Source of the DNA: Zanthoxylum bungeanum
Lineage: Eukaryota > Streptophyta > Magnoliopsida > Sapindales > Rutaceae
NCBI GenBank assembly: GCA_019454045.1
Contig: SKCR01023789.1
Span: 221,458-285,457, forward strand
Reading direction: 5' to 3'
DNA: 64,000 nucleotides
How positions within the stretch are numbered: the stretch's first letter is position 1; each line of letters opens with the position of its first letter. The notes under the pieces are model-generated. The model saw only the letters and a program-made list of their open reading frames with translations. It was not told the DNA's origin and did no database searches. Below, piece by piece: positions 45,051-57,307 of this stretch. The translations under genes were made by a program, and so were the position numbers.

Positions 45051-48000
45051 TGTAGGACACAGATGTGGACAACGCTGTTCTAGGCTCGCGGCCTAGTTAG
45101 GAGTACGGAATAGCCCGCAGGGAACTAAACCAGAGAAATAACATGGAGTCGCCACCCGGTGTGAACCGGGAAAATATGATTGAAGGCCACACTCACCCCT
45201 CGCAAAGGAAGACCTCAAATCGTTGGGTTCGGAATGGTCCCTTACTAATGCCACTTGTAATGATATGATTTGTGCAATAAATTAACCAAATCTACGCAAC
45301 ATATATGCTCAAAAGTATTCTATTCCTAAGTTCACATGCATAGAAATAAAAATAATATCTAAACTTACATATAACCTATATCTAAGTTTGCATGCTTAGA
45401 AAGTAAGTTATTATAACGACAAACATATACTTTCATAAACATATTGTACTCATGAATGCAGAAACACAAGTAAATAACAATTACACAAGCATGCATAAAT
45501 GAAGAGAGGCAATTAGATGCAAAATACAAAGAGATGATTAAAGAGGCAATTATACATCGAAATAAACGTGCAATGATGCGATACAGAAATAAAAATAATG
45601 GAATAATAAATGGCGCGGTGAAGCATCGTGGTAAAGGTAGCCTTTTAGGCTTTTCTTCCCTCAAATAGAGAACCTTTAGGCCAACGTAATAAGCCCATGT
45701 GCATGACATTACAATGCATAAAAATGAACAAGACAATGATATGGGACTTCGCATGCCCGATTAAACGTATCTCACATTCAACCAAACATACTTCGTCCGG
45801 TGCGACAAAGTACTGTCGTAAAGGTAGTCTTTTAGACTTTTGCTTCTCTCAAATAGAGGACCTTTAGACCAACATACTAAGCCCATGCGCACTATATCAT
45901 CAACACATAAACAGATAACTTGTAGAAAATAAATGGCGGAATATTAAAAGACGAGGTAAAGTACTATCGTAAAGGTAGTCTTTTAGACTTTTGCTTCTCT
46001 CAAATAAAGAGCCTTTAGACCAACATACTAAGCCCATGCGCATGATATTACAATCATAAAAATGAACAAGACAAGGATATGGGACTTCACATGCCCGATT
46101 ACACATATCTCACATTCAACCAAACATACTTCGTCCGGCGCGGCAAAGTACTGTCGTAAAAGTAGTCTCTTAGACTTTTGCTTCTCTCAAATAGAGGACC
46201 TTTAGACCAACATACTAAGCCCATGCACACTATATCATCAACACATAAACAGATAACTTGCAGAAAATAAATGGCGGAACATTAAAAGGCACGGCAAAGT
46301 ACTGTCGTAAAGTTAGTTTTTTAGACTTTTGCTTCTCTCAAATAAAGAACCTTTAGACCAACATACTAAGCCCATGCGCATCACATCACAATGCATATAA
46401 AATAAATAAGACAAGGATATGGGACTTCGCATGCCCGATTAAATGTATCTCCCAATCAATCGAACATATTTCGTCCGGCACGGCAAAGTACTGTCGTAAA
46501 GGTAATCTTTTAGACTTTTGCTTCTCTCAAATAGAGGACCTTTAGACCAACATACTAAGCCCATGCGCACTATATCATCAACACACAAGTAAATAACATA
46601 CGAAAATTAAATGGCAGAATATAAAATGCGGATAATAAACAAATAAGATATAATAACGTGAAATATGTGACGTTTGCTCAAGTGGTATGTGGAGTTGTCT
46701 CCCAAGTACAGATCGCACTACCGTCCATTCGAATTCGGCTACAGAATTTATGTCTGGGTTTCCATCCTATATACCATAAGAGATGACACATTTTCCCATC
46801 CATTCAAAGCCACAACATGCATCCACAAACGACTCTCATGCGAAATAAATAAATAAAATAATTAAAAGATGAATAAAAATAAATATGAAAAGTGCCCTCA
46901 GTTCTAACCTTTCAAATCGTCTCTCGGGAGTACGGTACATGGTTGTCGGAATGGTGGATGCTCCGTAACTCCTCCGGTTCACTGGTTCAACATTTTCCCT
47001 CATTTTTTCACTGCTTGGGATGCTGTTTTCGCTCCATTTCGCTGCTGTTTGGCTGCTATTTTTTGGTCACTGTTTTAAGGTAAAAGGCTACTATTTTTGC
47101 GGTTTTAGGCTACAATTTTTGCGATTAAAGGGCTATTGTTTTTTGTGGTTAAAGGGCTACTGTTTTACGATTTTTGAGCTACTGTTTGATGGTTTAAAGG
47201 TGCAGGTTTTTTACTATTTTGGTGATGTAAACGGGCTGTTACGGTGGGCTGTTTCGGGGGTCAAATAGTGTAATTTTTACGGTGGAATAGTGCGATTTTA
47301 CTGGGTAGTTTAAGGGTGGTTTTTTTGCAATTTATGTGTGTAATACAGGGGGATTTTTCTGGTGGTTTATGTGTTCAGTTTCGGTGATCCAGCAGTGTAG
47401 TTTTCGATGTTGAGGGAGTGTAGGTCAGAGACTTGTTTTTGGTGATGTTATGGTGTGGTTTGGGGGTTGTTTTGGTGATGTGAAGAGGAGTGTTTTAGTG
47501 ATTTACGTGAATGCTAGAGAGATGAGGAGAAGATAATTGCTTCTTGTTACTTGTGTGTATGTGTGAAGGGTTAGCAGGGGTGAAGGGTTGGATTTGTGTT
47601 TCTTTTATAGAAAAAGGCTAGGGTTAAGCTTGTTTGAAAAGGTATAAGATTTGTGTATTAAAAAGATGCCATTTAATTAGTGTTTCATAAGGAAAACATA
47701 TTTTAATTGGGGCAAGATTTGTTTAAATTAGGAATATTATATATTTGATTTATTTTAATTTGGTATATGATTTTTTTTGGTAGGTGATTATTTAAATTTT
47801 ATTTGTTTTATTTTAATTTCCCATGTGTTAAATTTGTGTTTTATTATTAGGATGTGTTTTAAATGGGCTTGGGCGTGTGTGGGCTTATGGTGGGCGTGTG
47901 GTTGGCTTTTGGTGATGGGCTGGGTGTGTTTCACGGGTTTTGGGCCAGGTTAAGTGGTTTGCAGGGGTTTTGGGCTAAAAGTGTTTTAAAGCAGAAATCC

Positions 48001-48164
48001 AACTAGCGAACCCGAGACTAAACAAGCGAATAAAATCAACAAATATCCATTCTTGACTTTTCCCCTTCCGATATCCGTTTCTCGCAAATTCCGCGACTTA
48101 AAAGGTAGTGCCTCCAAATGAGACTCATCATCGGGACTTTCATGCAAAAAATGTAGTGCCTACA
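45051..48164 (-). repeat. GypB 3' LTR
   Basis: The LTR is 3,114 bp, from TGTAGGCACTACATTTTTTG to GTGTCCTACA in element sense. Near its end the phrase ATGGAGTCGCCACCCGG (rc of element sense, 45142-45158) is common in plant gypsy LTRs. It includes a higher-order tandem repeat (45610-46620). The frames at 46674-47268 are not supported as genes. Confidence 0.85.
45610..46620. repeat. Two-part higher-order tandem repeat in the GypB LTR
   Basis: A core near GTAAAGGTAGTCTTTTAGAC occurs six times, at about 45630, 45817, 45970, 46157, 46305 and 46498. Spacing alternates between about 185 and 150 bp. The longer spacer carries ATATGGGACTTCGCATGCCC; the shorter carries ACTATATCATCAACACA. So the unit is a dimer of about 335-340 bp repeated roughly three times. 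Confidence 0.88.
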
Positions 48165-48178
48165 GTCGCCCCCACTTT
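48165..48178 (-). promoter_or_regulatory. GypB polypurine tract
   Basis: In element sense, AAAGTGGGGGCGAC ends exactly at the LTR start. It is the plus-strand primer of the gypsy element. Confidence 0.85.
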
Positions 48179-48289
48179 GATGGGACTTGTGTAGTGTGTG
48201 ATAATGACAATCCTATCAAAATTTATGCAATGCGTTTTTACTTACCTGGCTCGCCAGCTGTCACCTGACTTACCTACTGCCTCGAACTG

Positions 48290-48725
48290 AGTTGATGATG
48301 TAGTAGACCTCGATCCTGGGACGCATCCAAATAACTACAACCGACAATGGGGGCCTTGACCCTGGGATGCATCCCAATATCGCTGACAATATGGGTCATT
48401 ACCCTGGGACGCATCCCAAAACTAATAATGTAGGGGGCCAATGATCCTGGGACGCATCTCGATAACTACAACCGACAACGGAGGCCTCGACTCTGGGTTA
48501 CATCCCGGTAACGTTGACTATGTGGGTCACGACCCTGGGAATATCCCCAAAATTGCTGATGATGTGGGTCATGACCCTGGGACGCATCCCAAAACTACTG
48601 ATGATGTGGGTCATGACCTTGGGACGCATCCCAAAACTGCTGATGATGTGGGTCACGACCCTGGGATGCACCCTCTAAACTGCTGATACTAATACTGATA
48701 CGGGCCTCGCCCCTTAGGACTCATC
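48290..48725. repeat. Tandem repeats in the GypB 3' UTR
   Basis: A unit near CCTGGGACGCATCCCAAAAC plus GCTGATGATGTGGGTCATGA, about 40-50 bp, is repeated some eight to ten times with variation. It lies between the integrase stop (48930) and the purine tract. The + strand 81-codon frame at 48441-48686 is a by-product of the repeat. Confidence 0.85.
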
Positions 48726-48929
48726 CCCAAAACTAATACTGTGTTGTAGCTGCTTCTGATTAGCTTGTCTCTGCCGCTTTCTCTTTTCTTCTTCGAAACC
48801 TGTGAATACAAAACAAGCAAAAAAAAAAGTGCAAAATATGTTACGTGTATGTATGCATGAATGAGTTTCCTATTCTGTCGGGTTAGGTCTTCTGCCAATT
48901 CCCTTGGTGACTACTCGGTCCTCTCTCCC

Positions 48930-49898
48930 TCAGGCAAAGTACTGCTTCAATCTATCCATATTGATCGGCTTGGTGAACTCATTTCCTTCCAAGTCTGACA
49001 GTCTTACTGCTCCATTTCCCATTACTTTCTGCACTATGTAAGGTCCTTCCCAGTTAGGTCTGAACTTTCCTATCAGATCTGTGGTCGACGACCTGGTCTG
49101 CTTAAGTACCAAATCACCCTTTCTGATCTTAGTAGGCCGCACCTTCTTGTTGAATGCTCGAGCCAGCCTTTTCTGATAAATCTGCAAGTGATGCAAGGAA
49201 TTCATTCTCTTCTCATCGAGTAATGCCAACTGCTCAAATCTCTGCGAGGCCCATTCTTGTTTTGGTAATTCTGTCTCTGCTAACACCCTCATAGACTGTA
49301 TCTCAACTTCCACTGGCAGTACGACTTCCATTCCATGGACCAAAGAGTAAGGTGTGGCTCCTGTTGCTGTTCTCACCGATGTTCTGTACCCCCACAAAGC
49401 ATACGGTAGTTTATCAGCCCTATCCATGCAGTTCTCTGTCATCTTGGCCAATATTATCTTTATTGTCTTGTTGGCTACTTCGACTGCCCCATTTACCTGC
49501 GGCCTGTAAGGTGATGTCTTGTGATGTCTAATCCCGTACTTCTGTAGCATTACCTTTATCTCTCCCTAATACTGAACTCCGTTATCTGTAACCACATGGT
49601 GCGGCATACCATACCAACAAATGAGATTTTGAGCTATAAACTTTACCATCTGCTTTGCTGTAACATTGGGGAATGATTCGACTTCCACCCACTTTGAGAA
49701 GTAGTCTAGTGCCACTACTATAAAGTGATGCACATTCGATACATTCGGTTGAATCTCTACGATCATATCAATTCCCCATGCTAAAAAAGGCCACGGCTCT
49801 GACAGCCTATGTAACTCTGTGTGCGGCAAATGATTCAAGTTACCGTGCGCTTGACAATCATGATAGTGCTTTACCATCTTCGCGCAGTCTGTCTCCAT
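48930..49898 (-). pseudogene. GypB integrase with GPY/F module, one or more stops
   Basis: This is a DDE integrase that would insert the element DNA into the chromosome. Read on the minus strand, the core has WGIDMIVE (first Asp), VVTDNGVQY (second Asp) and NGAVEVANK (Glu), so the catalytic triad is present. An amber codon (TAG, 49566-49568) sits directly after the second Asp motif. The C-terminal part has WGYRTSVRTATGATPYSLV and the GPY/F module FRPNWEGPYIVQKV, then a stop at 48930. There is no chromodomain, consistent with Tat. The 206-codon open frame (48930-49550) is the longest piece. Confidence 0.88.
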
Positions 49899-50330
49899 GG
49901 TCTACCAGTAAAAACTTTATCTTACAACCTTACGGGATAGATTCAACCCGTTCATGTGCGGACCACATACCCCGGCATGTATTTCTTCCATTATCTTCTG
50001 AGCCTCTTCTTTTCTCAAACACTTCAGCTGAATACCATTTGCTTGCCTCTTATACAGCTCCCCTTTCAAAATCAAATACTGAGAAGTTAACTTCTGAATA
50101 GCTATCTTGTCTTTTCTGTCTGCTTCATCCGGGAGTTCCCTGTGTTCCAGATACCTCTGAATGTCATGATACCAAGGTTTACCATCGTTGATCTCCACTT
50201 CCAGAACTTTTTCTATCTCATAAATGGGTCTGTTTGCTATTGTCAGTACCAACAGTCTCATCACTAACTTCTCTGGATTTTCCCAAGTCGCTACAAGTGT
50301 AGCCAATGCATCTGCCATCTGATTCTCTTC
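49899..50330 (-). pseudogene. GypB RNase H-integrase linker with HHCC zinc finger
   Basis: A 133-codon minus frame (49917-50318) starts MADALATLVATW, the end of the second RNase H, and ends in HAGVCGPHMNG, the His pair of the integrase zinc finger. Two stops follow (at about 49903 and 49918). The Cys side reads CAKMVKHYHDC at 49848-49890. In this lineage the last pair is normally CxxC; here the first of these is Tyr, so a zinc ligand is lost. The finger normally helps integrase multimerise and bind DNA ends. Confidence 0.8.
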
Positions 50331-50692
50331 TCACGGCAAGTGATGAAACTTACAATCGGGGATATCCTGTGCCAACTTTCTGAGGTAAAAAAAGGTAAGG
50401 TCTCAACCATTCTTCCTTCAGTTCCCATTCTCCCTACATCTGTCGGATTACCAACATCGAATCTCCGTAGACCTCCACGCTCTCAGCCTTCAAGGCTATC
50501 AGTGCAGTTAACCCAAAAACACATGCTTCATACTCAACCATGTTGTTTGTCACACCGAACGTCAACCTCTTGGCCAACGGTAATGTTTCTCCTTCAAGGG
50601 CAGACTATCATGATCTCGATCCCGGCCCCTTTGTAATTTACTGCTCCGTCGAAATACATCTGCCACCCTTGAACTGTTATTGCTTGGATCTC
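50331..50692 (-). pseudogene. GypB archaeal-type RNase H
   Basis: Minus-strand translation across small frames gives WQMYFDGAVNYKGAG (first Asp), NNMVEYEACV (Glu) and VYGDSMLVIRQ (second Asp). These are the order and motifs of the additional RNase H acquired by Tat gypsy elements. Stops and a shift occur at about 50605 and near the start. It lies exactly between RNase H (50693-50998) and the integrase linker. The + strand frames 50340-50636 and 50540-50821 are its shadows. Confidence 0.82.
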
Positions 50693-51013
50693 TTAATCTG
50701 GGAATTCAAACTTGTACTTATCCCCTTCAATAGGTTGCAATGCCAGGAACTCTGCTACGGCTTGCCCTTTGATTACTTTGGAGGTGAGGTACTCAATGTC
50801 AAACTCTATCAACAGTACTAACCATCTGCCCAACTTCCCTACTAGCGAAGGCACTGAATGAAAATATTTCAAGGGATTTTCTTTTGCCACTACCTGGATC
50901 TTGTAAGACTGGAAGTAATACCGCATTTTTCTGGACGCCCACACCAATGCCAAACAGATCTTCTCTACCTCTTGATAACGGGCTTCATACGGAAGCATCT
51001 TCTTGCTGAGATA
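50693..51013 (-). pseudogene. GypB RNase H (gypsy type)
   Basis: The minus frame 50693-50998 reads MLPYEARYQEVEKICLALVW and later SLVGKLGRWLVLLIEFDIEY, the usual C-terminal half of the gypsy RNase H. It is separated from RT by a stop at about 51014. It would remove the RNA template after reverse transcription. Confidence 0.85.
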
Positions 51014-52140
51014 TTAAACTGCATGCTCTACCCCTGTCTCATCTGCCTGTACCATCATCGCCACCAGTGCTTCTGATTTTATGGCCAAATACAATATCAA
51101 GGGTCTGCCCAGTCTCGGAGGTTTCAATACAGAAGGCTTTACCAAGTATTCTCTGATCTTGTCGAAGACTGCTTGACATTGCTCATTCCATTTCACTGGC
51201 TGATCTTTTCTCAACAGTTTGAATATAGGCTCACACACTGACGTCAACTTGGCAATGAACCGACTGATGTACTGGATCTTCCCAAGGAATGCTCTGACTT
51301 CTTTCCCAGTCTTTGGTGCTGGCATCTCTGTGATTGCTTTGATCTTCTCGGAGTCCACCTCTATTTCTCCCATTCCCACTGTATGTCCCAGCAGTTTTCC
51401 TGATGTTACCCCAAACACACATTTCTTGGGATTCAGCCGCAAGTTGTACTTGTCAACCCTCTGAAGGAATTTCTCCAATGCTTCTACGTGCCCAATTCTT
51501 GTCTCTGATTGCACCATCATATCATCCATATATACTTCAATCTCTTTGTGCATCAAGCCGTGGAATAGTGTAGTGGCCATCCATTGATAAGTAACTCCCG
51601 CATTCTTGAGCCCAAATGGCATTACCTTGTAACAGTAAGTGCCCCACTCAGTGAAAAAGGCAGTCTTGTGTTTGTCTTATTCAGCCATGAGAACCTGATT
51701 GTATCTTGAAAACCTGTCTGCAAATGAATACATAGCAGATAAAGCCGCACTATCAACCAGTACGCTATATACGGTAGGGGAAAATCATCTTTTGGGTAAG
51801 CCTTGTTAAGATCTATGTAATCCACACATATTTCGACCTTCCCATCTTTCAACTGCACCGAAACAATATTTGCCAACCACTCAGGATACTTCATTACTTC
51901 AGGAACCCCGCATCTATCTATTTCTTAACTCCCTCTCTGACTTTCTCATCCCACTCAGGTATTATCCGTCGGAGTTTCTGTTTCACTGGCCTCATGTTCG
52001 GATAAGTTGGTATTGTATGTTGGGCTATGCTTCTGTCTACTCCAGGCATGTCCTCATAGGACCAAGCAAACACTTTGGCATATCTGACCAATACTTCTTC
52101 TAGTTTCTCCCGCCTTCAGCGGTAACCTCACTTGCAATCA
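51014..52140 (-). pseudogene. GypB reverse transcriptase, stops and a frameshift
   Basis: The 202-codon frame 51014-51622 holds MPFGLKNAGVTYQ, the catalytic VYMDDMMVQS, LNPKKCVFGV and FLGKIQYISRFIA. The upstream half (51622-51894) has WLANIVSVQLKDGKVEICVD, the usual start of the fingers domain, then degrades between 51650 and 51780. Further upstream (51895-52120) AWSYEDMPGVD and MRPVKQKLRR are the typical pre-RT region with an in-frame stop at about 51927. The YMDD box is intact, so loss of function is due to stops. Confidence 0.88.
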
Positions 52141-52540
52141 GAATTTCCTTAGGACTCTCAAGTGTGCCAAGGTTAAATGCATTTGTTTTGGTGGAGCTGA
52201 TATCAAATATACTCGAGTCATGCAAATTAAAAAAAGAGACTCAAACAAGTAAGGAAAATGATTGTCTTTATTACTAGCAAATGCGGGAGTACACTCAAAT
52301 AAATCAGGAAGATAAATGTCTTCATCTACAGACACTTCATCCTCCGCAACCAGGTTTTTCGCAGGCTTCTCACCCTCATCAAGAGTCAGGCTCTCCAACT
52401 TCAGCAGTTCCTCTTCCTAATTCTCTTCTTTCTTCTTCACAACTTCTTCCATCAACGGCTTCTCACTCAGCATATCTTAGAAGATCTTAAATCTGGGTAC
52501 CACAATCCCGTTAACTTCTACTGGTTCTGACTCTCCTTGA
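52141..52540 (-). pseudogene. GypB protease-RT spacer, cut by Cop3
   Basis: An acidic minus-strand frame (52138-52398) and its upstream continuation with many Glu and Lys codons form the spacer before RT. No protease active site is seen before the Cop3 insertion at 52541, so protease and gag must lie on the far side, outside the window. Confidence 0.5.
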
Positions 52541-54487
52541 TGTTGGACAGTTATGACCCATAGCGTCACTGTTTGTAAAAGACATTATGTTTTTGTACAA
52601 AATTAACTATGTTATAATGAAATTGTCTTTTACCGTTTTATGATTCATTTAGTTTGATATATATAAATGGTAAATGTACATATGATTAGTTCCGGATTGA
52701 GATGATATGAGACAGTATCAATCCATAAAGGTTTAATCATTAAATATCCCTAGTCGTAGTATTATCGAGATTGGACATCGATAATGCGGAATAGACTAGT
52801 ATTGCACTTGTGCACGTTGTGAGGGCATAACATCATAGTTCTCATATATTTAAGTATATGATACTTATGTAAGTACGATATGAGGTTGTGTTTTATCGAT
52901 GGTACGGAAAACAGCTTCGCTTTGGATAGACCCCGTGAAATCCCATTGGTACTATGTATATGTGTCTATGGGTGTCCGCTTCAGGGTATGTGTATTTGGT
53001 CTTAACCTGAGACTTACATCGCTAATACTTGTGACAATCGGTAAACTTTGGTTTTGGTCGTCCAGGGCTTTAACAGGTTTTGTGTACGCCTCTGCTGGGT
53101 TTATTGAGAATCGTATTGTATTGGATGTGATGTCAAGACGGAAGTATCACTTCAGACATATGGAGATGATGATCACGCAGGGATTCAGAACTGGTTCTCT
53201 ATTGTGTTGCAACCATCGGGATCATATGACAAGGTCATGATTATCCGATTCAAAGAGACTAGTTGCTTGATATCCGATATGTGCTTTATACGGGGCAGAC
53301 ACTATTCCAGCCCCAGGCCTTGCACGTGACATCCGATACTGGATCGCAATACGCTATACTACGGTATACTATGCTTGATTAAGATCATATATTCCAGTAA
53401 GAATATTTCTGGAGAATTGGGTAGACATGGCGCTTTGCTAGAAGCCAACCTTGTCTTGTAAATCTGTAAAAACGTAGTACGAGGTACGTACGTGTTCGGA
53501 TAGTCCGACGACCGTATTTACTGCCAACATATCCAGAGATCTCTTGGGTCGCTTCCCGAAGATTCACCAATGACGTATGATTCGAACTTAATTAATCTAG
53601 GATTAATTGAGGGGAGACTTTATCTTGGATAAAGTACTATTTGAAGAGAGAGAAAGATTAATTTGGAATTAATCATTAAAATAATAAATTTGATATATTA
53701 TTCGGAATTAGATTTCGACACGGAATTAAAATTAGATTTTAATTCGAGCAAACAAGTTAATTTAGAATTAATTCGTTAGCGATGTGAATAGTAATTTTGC
53801 TAGGCATAATTATTTATTTAAATTCGATTTAAATAACATCGCGACGGAAGTTCGCTAATTCGGAATTATCGAACCCGAGCCTGGGAGTGTTTGCGGGCCC
53901 ACTCACATTTGGAATCGAGTGGGGCCCACATGTCACATCAACCACCACATCACTTGTCACTTTATTCACTTTTATGTGATGGGTTTTGGTGATGGAGTGT
54001 ACAACACTCAAAGGCAAAGCATGGTGTTGGATTTGTGTCATATACTAACCAAGGGTTTGGTATATGTTTTGACAATTATTTTGACACAAATATAAATTGA
54101 TTTTGAAATCAAAAACATCATCTTCTCTCATTCTCACCCTGGCCGAAACCTGAAGCAGTTTCACAGCTCTCCATTTTCTTCTTTTTTTGCCAAAATTTGT
54201 GAAGAAGTGTGTGATAATTTGAAGCAAATAATCACATATGGCTAGCACCTTCAAGGAATCACAAATAGGTGATAGGGAAACCAACTCAAGGAGCTTGGAT
54301 TCAAAGAACAAAGCTTGGAGCTTCACTCTTCACCTTGGCCGAATCTTGTAGATCATGGAGGAGGAATTTTTGTTGCTCATCGGATCCACAAACCGATCGT
54401 TGTAAGTATGATTCTGCCATACTTCTCCATTTATTCATTCTTATTTCATGCTTATATGATCTTGGGACACCTTATAGAAACCCAACA
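52541..54487 (+). repeat. Cop3 5' LTR
   Basis: The LTR is 1,947 bp, from TGTTGGACAGTTATGACCC to AGAAACCCAACA. It belongs to the Cop1-4 family and has the palindrome array at 53590-53845 with altered but still paired arms. The 113-codon sense frame at 52899-53240 corresponds to the partly open LTR frame of Cop1. Confidence 0.92.
53590..53845. repeat. Palindrome array in Cop3 with covarying arms
   Basis: At about 53616 ACTTTATC-TTG-GATAAAGT replaces ATTTTATC/GATAAAAT of Cop2, with both arms changed. At about 53815 TATTTAAAT-TCG-ATTTAAATA replaces TAATTAAAT/ATTTAATTA, again with both arms changed. Others (AATTAATC-TAG-GATTAATT, the 10-bp arms around TAG at about 53724, GAATTAATT-TAG-AATTAATTC after one mismatch) keep the family pattern. 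Confidence 0.9.
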
Positions 54488-54488
54488 A

Positions 54489-54502
54489 TGGTATCTTTGA
54501 GC
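54489..54502 (+). promoter_or_regulatory. Cop3 primer-binding site, variant
   Basis: TGGTATCTTTGAGC follows the 5' LTR by one base. It is identical to the Cop1 site and differs from the canonical TGGTATCAGAGC by TTT in place of A. Confidence 0.78.
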
Positions 54503-56620
54503 TTAAATGAGCATGAAATTTATTAGGGTAAAATTTAAGGAAAATCAATTTGAGCATGTTTTGATTGAATTGGATGGTTGAGTATGCTTATATGTTGATA
54601 GAATGAGATGTGATTGGATCAATTTTACCCTAGGTTCTTGGTATTTTTTATTTTGATGAACATTGGATGTCTTAAAATGAATAGGATATGTCGATTTGTA
54701 ATTCGATTGGATTGAAAACGAAATCGGACATTAAATTTCCTCCTTGGCCGAGAGCAATATGGCATGAAATGGACTTGATTTTCATTCAAAAATTGTTGGA
54801 CAATAATTGAATAAATGGATACATAATTAATTGGTAAGTTGTATTTGAGAAATATTGATTTAGGTAATTAATTAATGTATTACACTTTGATTAATTAAAT
54901 TATAAAATTTGGAATGTTAAAATTTGGTTAATTAGGCTTAATTATGAATTGGGCTTGAAATTATTTTTTTTGGGCATAATGGGCTTGGTTGGGCCAAGTA
55001 GGTTTAGGCCAATTGGATTGGATCCGAATTGGGCCTAAATCACTCCATTAAGTCCAAATGTAATAAATGGGCTTTAAAGGTTTAATTGGGCCTTATGGGC
55101 TTGATATTGGTTTTATGACATATGAGGATGATTCCTTACTTGGGCTTGGTGATTGGGTTTGACCCACATTGACCAAAGCCCATGCCTTTAAAATCAATTG
55201 AAAGCCCATCGGACTTTGATTAAACGAACATTGGATGTTAGTTGGGCTTTGAGACCCGATAAGATTAGATTTGGAATCTAAGTCATTAAAGCGCATTAAA
55301 AGTGTAAATATTTAATTTGGAATTAAATAATAGAATTAGTATTGAATACGACTTAAATTAGATTTAACGAGTAGTTCGAAATAATTCATGAATTCGTACT
55401 TTGAGTACTTATTCTCAAACGAGTTGGACTCGCGCAAAATCAAATCACTGTTTGAATATTGGATGGTCACATAATTAAAGACTAATTAATTGGATTAGAT
55501 TAGTTGTATAACATGCCTTGAATGAATATATGTGGATGTGTTGAATGAATAGTGTATATCAGATGGATATTAGAAGGTAAATGGTAATTTTAGAAATTAT
55601 TGTAAATTTGGAATTTATAAATTGGACCTGCGTGTCCAGCCTTGTCTCTTATTATCTCTTTGTATTCTCTTCTCACCTAATTCCCCTCATTGCAATGAGG
55701 TTTCTATTATTGTATTATGTAATTGGGTAGAAGTAGAATAGTGCTAGCCGGGGAGAGGAACGTGCGTGATTTATTCTAGGAACAAGTTGTCCGTATATCG
55801 CTATTAATTTACTTTTCGTGCCTTATGATGTTTTAGAAGCATGCTTAAGGGTGTATGATGAGACCTTAACAAAGATAATAAATTGGTTGCCAATTTATGC
55901 GAAAAACCCTCAAAATTATACTAAGCGATTTTTCCTTCCGTTGAGTGATTCTTACTCAAGATCCAAAATTGGCATTGGTTTGTTGGTCAAAGTCAAGGCC
56001 TTTGTCAATTACGGATGTGTTTGAATCATGAGAGTTTTGTTCCATATCGGTGTCTTGTCCAAGTCGTGATTTGTTGGCCAAAGTCAAGATCACTCCTTGT
56101 CCATCGACATTGATTAAAAAACTTTCCATGTCAATGGGTTCCGCTTAACTGGAATCATTAAGATTGTTGTGCCAAAGCCAAGGCTTAGTTGATTCAGAGG
56201 AAAAGGTTAGGAAAATGTATTGGATACATTGGCATATGTATTGTATATATTTTTCAGACTTGGATGTCCACCTACCGGATCTAGGAATTAGATGAGATCC
56301 AATTGATCTACGAGATCTACCTAGTTAAATATCATACAGCTTGTTGGCCAAAGTCAAGGTTGTGTGTTATTTAACGGGATCCTAGCCCACTAGGAAACTG
56401 GGTTTCCAGAGTACTCGACAGAGGGTGAGAGGCTCGCCGAAAAATAGTGGGAGGCTAGTATTGAATTTGCAATTTCATTCAGATACTTAGCTTTACGCGC
56501 TTTCAAATCATTTCATCAAAATTATTTTATTAGTTGGACTAATACAATGTTATTTTTCTTGTAACAGTTAGACTGTACCCAAAATATTATTGACTAGATA
56601 GTTAGACTATCGTAGTCAAG
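54503..56620 (+). other. Cop3 long untranslated leader
   Basis: Non-coding. TGGGCC/TGGGCT motifs cluster at about 54950-55250. Copies near TTGTTGGCCAAAGTCAAG fall at about 55978, 56069 and 56342. This matches the Cop1 and Cop2 leaders in order and spacing. Confidence 0.72.
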
Positions 56621-57307
56621 ATGACTGGAAAGGGAAATGTCCGAGACATTATCATGGGCGAGAACGTCTTTAAGGGCACGAACTTTGCAGATTGGGAGAT
56701 GAATCTAAGGATAGTCCTTTGAGCCGAGAGGCTGTTGTACACCATACAGACACCTCTTGGGCCTAAACCCACACCTAATCAGACACTTGAGCTGGAGCTT
56801 TGGAAGACTCACAGCAATGATTGTGATACTGCTCAGTCTATTATGCTTGCTTCCATGACTCAGCATTTCCATCGACAAAACAGGGACTTGGATCCTTATA
56901 ACATGTTGGCGAGGTTGCAAGATCTTCACCAATCTAACAAGAGGTCGCAAAGATATGAGTTAGTTAAGAAGCTCTTCCGTTCACGTATGTCAGAAGGCAT
57001 GTCTGTTGAGTCCCATGTGGCACAGATGATTGCTGACATAGATGAGCTAGCTGCTATGTGGATAGTCTTTGAGGCTGAGATTACAATAGACATGGTCTTG
57101 CAATCTCTTCCCGACTCCTGGAGACAGTTATTGTCTACTCTCAAGGAAGTTGAGAAGGAGCTTCTCAAGGGCAACAAGCACGAGGCACACTTTACTTCGA
57201 CATCTCAGACACCAAGGGCTGGGCCCAAGGCAACTGGAGGTGTGAAGAAAAAGAAGCATAAAAGAAAGGGCAAGGCCAAAATTGTCAAAGGCTTCTGGGA
57301 AGCCTAA
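56621..57307 (+). pseudogene. Cop3 Gag, one nonsense codon and a terminal frameshift
   Basis: This is the capsid protein that packages element RNA. The ATG at 56621 opens MTGKGNVRDIIMGENVFKGT and NFADWEMNLR, the usual start of copia Gag. A TGA at 56720-56722 interrupts it, and the same frame then continues (LYTIQTPLGPKP) for 190 codons through LVKKLFRSRMSEGMSVESHV. It ends in a Lys-rich tract. A one-base shift near 57285 moves the zinc knuckle into the pol frame, where it reads LQCGKRGHWKRDC. The first CxxC pair is reduced to one Cys, apparently by loss of two codons between TGC repeats. Gag would therefore be truncated and its RNA binding impaired. Confidence 0.88.

Noticed and set aside
48441..48686. 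An 81-codon frame with repeated DDVGHDPG
   Set aside because: It is a translation of the 3' UTR tandem repeat, on the strand opposite to GypB transcription.
50340..51076. Three + strand frames (50340-50636, 50540-50821, 50858-51076) as genes
   Set aside because: They are antisense shadows of GypB RNase H and RT on the minus strand.
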